NCBI GenBank assembly: GCA_030044045.1
Contig: JASHWO010000087.1
Coordinates: forward strand, 1-10,907
Source: Acidimicrobiales bacterium
GTDB lineage: Bacteria; Actinomycetota; Acidimicrobiia; Acidimicrobiales; RAAP-2
Reading direction: 5' to 3'
Length of the DNA stretch: 10,907 nucleotides
Positions 7,562 through 10,907 of the stretch are shown here, in pieces; position 1 is the stretch's first letter, and each line of letters starts with the position of its first letter. Under the pieces are notes generated by a model, which did not search any database, had not been told where the DNA came from, and saw only the letters and a list, made by a program, of their open reading frames with translations. The position numbers and the translations under genes are program-made.

Positions 7562-8496
7562 CGGCCGTGGCCCGGGGCATCACCGTCCGGAGCTGCGGCG
7601 TGGCCGTGCCGGACAAGGTGGTCACCAACGACGACCTCTCGGCCCGGCTCGACACGAGCGACGCCTGGATCGCCGAGCGCACCGGCATCCGCGAGCGCCG
7701 GGTGGGCGGGACCACCTCCGGCCTGGCGGCGGAGGCGGGCCGCCAGGCCCTGGAGCGAGCCGGCCTGGCACCCGCCGACATCGACGTGCTGGTGCTGGCC
7801 ACCACCACGCCCGATGCCCTGGTGCCGGGCACCGCGGCCACCGTGCAGGCCCTGCTGGGGACGGCCGGCGGCGCCTTCGACGTCAACGCCGCCTGCTCCG
7901 GCTTCGTCTACGGGCTGGTGGTGGCCGCCGGCCTGGTCGGCGTCGGGTCGGGGCGGGTCCTGCTGATCGGGTCGGACACCCTCAGTCGCATCACCGACTG
8001 GGACGACCGGTCCATGGCCGTGCTGGTGGGCGATGGCGCCGGCGCCGTGGTGCTGGAGCCGGTGGACGGGCCGGGCGACCTGCTGAGCTGGAACCTGGAC
8101 GCCGACGGCACGCTGCGCCACCTGCTGACCTGCGACCACGGCGGCTTCCTGGCCATGGACGGCAAGGAGATCTTCCGCAAGGCCGTGCGGGTGGTGGTGG
8201 AGTCGGCGGCGCGGGCCCTGGCCGACGCCGGCCTCACCCCGGCCGACGTAGACCTGCTCGTGCCCCACCAGGCGAACCTGCGGATCATCCAGGCCGCCGG
8301 CCAGCGCCTGGGCATCAGCGAGGACCGCACGGCGGTGGTGATCGACCGCTACGGCAACACCTCGTCCGCCTCCATTCCCCTGGCCCTCGACGACGCCCTG
8401 GCCGCCGGGCGGGTGTCCCCCGGCGACCACCTGCTGCTCACCGGCTTCGGCGGCGGGATGACCTGGGCCAGCGCCGTTCTACGCTGGGGGGGATGA
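7558..8496 (+). CDS. Beta-ketoacyl-ACP synthase III family protein (FabH-like)
   Basis: 312 residues, normal for the family; condenses an acyl-CoA with malonyl-ACP to start a fatty acid or polyketide chain. The triad is complete: C113 in AACSGF, H237 in VPHQANLRI and N267 in GNTSSAS. The family opening (TSDAWIAERTGIRERR, 33-48) and the C-terminal GFGGGMTW (296-303) are present. The start is GTG 7558, overlapping the thiolase stop (GTGA); no separate ribosome site is seen, which favours coupling. The frame is open far upstream to about 6322, but that part overlaps the thiolase out of frame and is noise. No acyl carrier protein, FabD, FabF or FabG is nearby, so this may be a specialised KASIII rather than the housekeeping one; hence no gene symbol is assigned. 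Confidence 0.92.
   Translation: MTAVARGITVRSCGVAVPDKVVTNDDLSARLDTSDAWIAERTGIRERRVGGTTSGLAAEAGRQALERAGLAPADIDVLVLATTTPDALVPGTAATVQALLGTAGGAFDVNAACSGFVYGLVVAAGLVGVGSGRVLLIGSDTLSRITDWDDRSMAVLVGDGAGAVVLEPVDGPGDLLSWNLDADGTLRHLLTCDHGGFLAMDGKEIFRKAVRVVVESAARALADAGLTPADVDLLVPHQANLRIIQAAGQRLGISEDRTAVVIDRYGNTSSASIPLALDDALAAGRVSPGDHLLLTGFGGGMTWASAVLRWGG
8480..8485 (+). promoter_or_regulatory. Possible internal leaderless -10 before the nucleotidyltransferase
   Basis: TACGCT lies at the 3' end of the FabH-like gene, followed by exactly 7 nt and then ATG 8493. ATGACC (8458-8463), 16 bp upstream, is a partial -35. It has the same TANNNT-N6/7-start layout as before the thioesterase, but here it is inside coding sequence, so chance is a serious alternative. 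Confidence 0.25.
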
Positions 8497-9398
8497 ACAG
8501 CGGCACGGAAGGCCCGGCGCTGGTGGTCCTGGCCGCCGGGCGGGCGAAGCGGTACGGGGGGGTCAAGCCCCTGGCGCCGATCGGCCCGGCGGGCGAGGCG
8601 GTGATCGACCTGCTGGCCAGCGACGCCCTGGCCGCCGGCTTCGGCACCGTGGTGCTGGTGGTGGGACCGGCCACCGGCCCGGCCGTCCGCTACCACGTGG
8701 CCCGGACCTGGCCCTCGTGGGTCGACGTGCGCTTCGCCACCCAGGCCGCCCCCATCGGCACGGTCGACGCCGTGCGTTGTGCCCTGGAGCACCTGCCAGC
8801 CGGCGAACCGTTCGGCGTGGCCAACGCCGACGACCTCTACGGCGAGGCCGCCCTCTCCCAGCTGGCCGCCCACCTCCGGGAGCCAGGGGCCACGAACGCC
8901 CTCGTCGCCTACCGCCTGCGCGACGCCGTGGTGGGGGAGGCCCCGGTCACCCGGGGCGTGTGCGAGGTGGGCGACGGCGGCATCCTACGGGGGGTGGTCG
9001 AGCGGCGGATGGTGACGGCTGCCGGTGACGGGCGGTTCGTGGCCAGGGACGGGGCGCCGCCGGCCGAGCTCGAGGGGGACACCCCGGTCTCGATGAACCT
9101 CTGGGGCTTCTCCCCCGAGATGCCGGCGGTGCTGGCCGCCGCCGTGGCCGAGGCCCGGCACGCCTCCGAGGAGGTCGAGCTGCTGCTGCCCGAGCTGGTC
9201 GACGGCCTGTTGCGCGGGGAGCGACCGGGGGGCGTCGCCCCTACGCCGTTCGCCGTGCTCCCGGCGGGCGGCCGCTGCATCGGGGTGACGCACCCCGGCG
9301 ACCTGGCGCTGGTCCAGGCCGACGTGGCCGCCCAGGTGGGCCGGGGGGAACGCCCGGCCCTGTTGTGGGCACCGCCGGTCCGGCCGGCGGCGGGGTGA
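8493..9398 (+). CDS. Nucleotidyltransferase (NTP-transferase, GT-A fold)
   Basis: 301 residues; enzymes of this fold transfer a nucleotidyl group from an NTP to a phosphorylated sugar or similar acceptor. The nucleotide-binding signature is clear: VLAAGRAKRYGGVKPLAPI (12-30), with R20 and K25. GVANADDLYG (108-117) holds the likely metal-binding aspartate (D113 or D114), and VSMNLWGF (199-206) is the typical second acceptor-site strand. LLPELVD (231-237) and IGVTHPGDL (263-271) match the C-terminal part of sugar-1-phosphate nucleotidyltransferases. There is no left-handed beta-helix acyltransferase tail. The ATG overlaps the TGA of the FabH-like gene (ATGA), with a run of Gs in front. Sugar, base and product are not readable from the sequence; a MobA-like or choline/sugar-phosphate activator is also possible within the superfamily. 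Confidence 0.85.
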   Translation: MNSGTEGPALVVLAAGRAKRYGGVKPLAPIGPAGEAVIDLLASDALAAGFGTVVLVVGPATGPAVRYHVARTWPSWVDVRFATQAAPIGTVDAVRCALEHLPAGEPFGVANADDLYGEAALSQLAAHLREPGATNALVAYRLRDAVVGEAPVTRGVCEVGDGGILRGVVERRMVTAAGDGRFVARDGAPPAELEGDTPVSMNLWGFSPEMPAVLAAAVAEARHASEEVELLLPELVDGLLRGERPGGVAPTPFAVLPAGGRCIGVTHPGDLALVQADVAAQVGRGERPALLWAPPVRPAAG

Positions 9399-9423
9399 CC
9401 GGGCCGGCGGGGACGCTCCGGCG

Positions 9424-10341
9424 ATGACCCGCACCGGCCGGCTGGTCGCCGCCCTGGCTGTCAACGCGGCCCTGGTGGCCGGCCAGGTGGTAGCCGGAGT
9501 GGTGGCCCGGTCGGCCGGCCTGCTGGCCGACGCCGGCCACAACCTCACTGACGTGGCGGCCATCGTGGTGTCGCTCCTGGCCGTGCGCTGGGCCATGCGG
9601 CCCCGCAGCGAGGAGCGGTCGTTCGGCAACCACCGCGGCACCATCCTGGCCGCCCTCCTGAAAGCCACCACCCTGGCCGTGGTGACGCTGGCCATCGTGG
9701 CCGTGAGCATCGACCGGTTGCTGCACCCGGTGCACGTCGACGGGGGCGTGGTGGCCGTGACCGCGGCCGCCGCGGTGATGGCCAACGCCCTAGCCGCGCT
9801 GGCGCTCCACGAGGGCGACCACGACCTGAACATGCGGGCGGCGCTGTCCCACATGGCGGCCGACGTGGCCGCCTCGGCCTGCGTGCTGGTGGCCGGCGTG
9901 GTCATCGCCGCCACCGGCGGGTGGGACCGGCTCGACCCGGTGGCCTCGCTGGCGGTGGCGGCGATGATCGTGGTGCAGGCCGCCCGCCTGGTGCGGGAGA
10001 GCACCGAGGTGCTGCTGGAGGCCACGCCGGCCGACGTGGACCTGGCCGACCTGCGGCGGGCCATCACCGCGGTGCCGGGGGTGGGCGAGGTGCACGACCT
10101 CCACGTGTGGAGCCTCTCCAGCGAAGTGCGGGCCCTCTCCGCCCACCTGGTGCTGACCGGGCACCCCACCCTGGAGGAGGCCCAGGAGGTGGGCGGCCGG
10201 GTCCGGCAGTCGGTGGAGCGGCCGTTCGGCATCGCCCACACCACCTTCGAGCTCGAGTGCGAGCGGTGCGTCGACGACGAGGTCGGGGATCCCTGCGGCA
10301 TGGGCGAGCTGGACGCCCCGGCCCGCCGGCGGCCGGCCTAG
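9424..10341 (+). CDS. Cation diffusion facilitator, Zn/Co/Cd efflux transporter
   Basis: 305 residues; exports divalent metal from the cytosol in exchange for protons. Six membrane segments are visible at about 7-28, 33-56, 74-97, 107-128, 141-163 and 171-190. The metal site is H39/D43 in TM2 (AGHNLTD) and H143/D147 in TM5 (HMAAD), the HxxxD pairs of zinc-type CDF proteins such as CzcD and ZitB. SFGNHRGTILAAL (66-78) is the conserved loop into TM3. The cytosolic domain (about 192-278) carries VHDLHVWSL (223-231), usual for dimer and metal sensing. The tail adds a cysteine group C279-x2-C282 and C291, which may bind metal. It starts 25 nt after the nucleotidyltransferase, with GGGGA (9409-9413) as a weak ribosome site, so it is probably in the same transcript, though its job seems unrelated. 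Confidence 0.95.
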   Translation: MTRTGRLVAALAVNAALVAGQVVAGVVARSAGLLADAGHNLTDVAAIVVSLLAVRWAMRPRSEERSFGNHRGTILAALLKATTLAVVTLAIVAVSIDRLLHPVHVDGGVVAVTAAAAVMANALAALALHEGDHDLNMRAALSHMAADVAASACVLVAGVVIAATGGWDRLDPVASLAVAAMIVVQAARLVRESTEVLLEATPADVDLADLRRAITAVPGVGEVHDLHVWSLSSEVRALSAHLVLTGHPTLEEAQEVGGRVRQSVERPFGIAHTTFELECERCVDDEVGDPCGMGELDAPARRRPA

Positions 10342-10624
10342 CGCTTCCCGGCCCGGACCGAGCCCCGGCCCGCCGGCGGCCGGTCTCGCCTTCCCGGCGC
10401 GGACGCGAGAGAACCCCGAGTAACCGTCCGGCCGAAGCCGTCCAGCTCCTCGGGGCCACCCCCGCGGAAACCCGTTACCGCCGCAGGTCGGGGCCGTGTC
10501 GGACAACCCCGCCCCGCAACACAGACCGGCGGTTCCAGGGAAACCACCGGCCCGCTGCACGAGCCGCCTCGCCCGGACGCCGCCCTCCGCCCCGACCCGG
10601 CGCACCATGCGGTGCACCTGCCGA

Positions 10625-10683
10625 CCTTGCGGTCCGCCTTGCGGCGTCCCTCCGGCTGGCCCTCCGGTCTGCCTTGCGGCTTC
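10625..10683. repeat. Degenerate 12-bp tandem repeat, about five units
   Basis: Units begin CCTTGCGG (10625), CCTTGCGG (10637), CCTCCGGC (10649), CCTCCGGT (10661) and CCTTGCGG (10672), with steps of 12, 12, 12 and 11 bp. On the minus strand it could encode a degenerate four-residue repeat (such as PEGQ-PEGR), but no credible gene contains it. Confidence 0.6.
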
Positions 10684-10760
10684 CCTTCGTGCGCTGGCGG
10701 GCTTGGCAACCCGAACTGGTGTCAGCGTGCGCCCGCCGGAGTCCCAGGTCAAGGGCTCGA

Positions 10761-10781
10761 GGAGAAATCCAGATGTTCTCC
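10761..10781 (+). other. Inverted repeat pairing a ribosome-site-like GGAGAA
   Basis: GGAGAA (10761-10766) and TTCTCC (10776-10781) are perfect arms around a 9-nt loop that contains an ATG (10773). If a gene began at that ATG, its ribosome site would be hidden in the stem. The frame is open to the window end but lacks clear coding bias, so no gene is called. Confidence 0.3.
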
Positions 10782-10859
10782 CCACGAAATTGGTCGGTTT
10801 CCCCAATCCGGCGGGCGCTGTCCCCAGCCTCGGCCGGACATGTCCCCAGACCGTCCCCA
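10779..10859. repeat. Five TCCCCA copies in helical phase
   Basis: TCCCCA (TGGGGA on the other strand) occurs at 10779, 10800, 10821, 10843 and 10854. Steps of 21, 21, 22 and 11 bp are close to two, two, two and one helical turns, putting all copies on one face of the DNA. The last three copies extend to GTCCCCAG. This looks like a multi-site protein-binding region; the binder is unknown. Confidence 0.5.
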
Positions 10860-10907
10860 GACCCATGCCCGTCGGAGGGTTGTCGCGGTGCCGTTCCCGA
10901 CGTCGCG

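Larger units (their letters stand above)
10342..10907. other. 566-bp stretch without a convincing gene
   Basis: After the transporter stop I find no frame with the strong G/C third-position bias of the neighbours. The start of the stretch has GC-rich dyads (CCGCCGGCGG within 10367-10383) that could end transcription. Next comes a 12-bp tandem repeat (10625-10683). The final 150 bases are less GC-rich and hold phased TCCCCA copies. It probably contains the control region of the next gene beyond the window. Confidence 0.5.

Noticed and set aside
10338..10709. Minus-strand 123-residue frame in the terminal gap
   Set aside because: TTG start, no ribosome site, no recognisable motif and weak third-position bias; the repeated residues come from the 12-bp DNA repeat.
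9790..10866. Minus-strand 358-residue frame
   Set aside because: Mostly antisense to the CDF gene; composition is that of a shadow frame in GC-rich DNA.
10773..10907. Possible gene start (ATG 10773) running off the window
   Set aside because: GGAG is suitably placed, but third-position GC is clearly lower than in neighbours and the Ser-Pro pattern just reflects the TCCCCA repeats.

Overview
The window is very GC-rich (third codon positions of the clear genes are nearly all G or C). Several starts are GTG or overlap the previous stop, and -10-like TANNNT hexamers sit 6-7 nt before start codons. Gene content and style point to a chromosome of a high-GC actinobacterium, possibly of the Acidimicrobiia; the class is inferred from protein style only and was not searched.

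Left part (1-1785): the tail of an unidentified gene, then a large serine recombinase reading towards a tRNA-Arg(CCU) gene on the opposite strand. The last 12 codons and the stop of the recombinase lie inside the tRNA gene, and its TAG stop shares bases with the anticodon. This looks like one end of an integrated element that entered the 3' half of the tRNA gene and extends leftwards out of the window.

Middle (1866-6086): a cytosolic three-PAS histidine kinase on the minus strand with no visible partner regulator. It is divergent from ahcY (S-adenosylhomocysteine hydrolase) across a 265-bp gap that holds an AT-rich palindrome resembling a Fur-family box. A short MenI/YdiI-type hotdog thioesterase follows ahcY, separated from it only by a 20-nt GC hairpin that contains a leaderless-type -10.

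Right part (6087-10341): a 287-bp leader rich in TACC/GGTA half-sites, with a possible Thr-rich leader ORF. It is followed by a tightly packed run: SCP-x-type thiolase, FabH-type ketoacyl synthase III (4-nt overlap), a nucleotidyltransferase (4-nt overlap) and a CDF-family metal efflux protein (25-nt gap). The first three are probably translated together. The two condensing enzymes suggest lipid or acyl-CoA work, but the pathway cannot be named from here.

The last 566 bases carry no convincing gene. They do hold a degenerate 12-bp tandem repeat and five copies of TCCCCA spaced 21, 21, 22 and 11 bp apart, close to whole turns of the helix. I see no CRISPR array, rRNA or insertion sequence.
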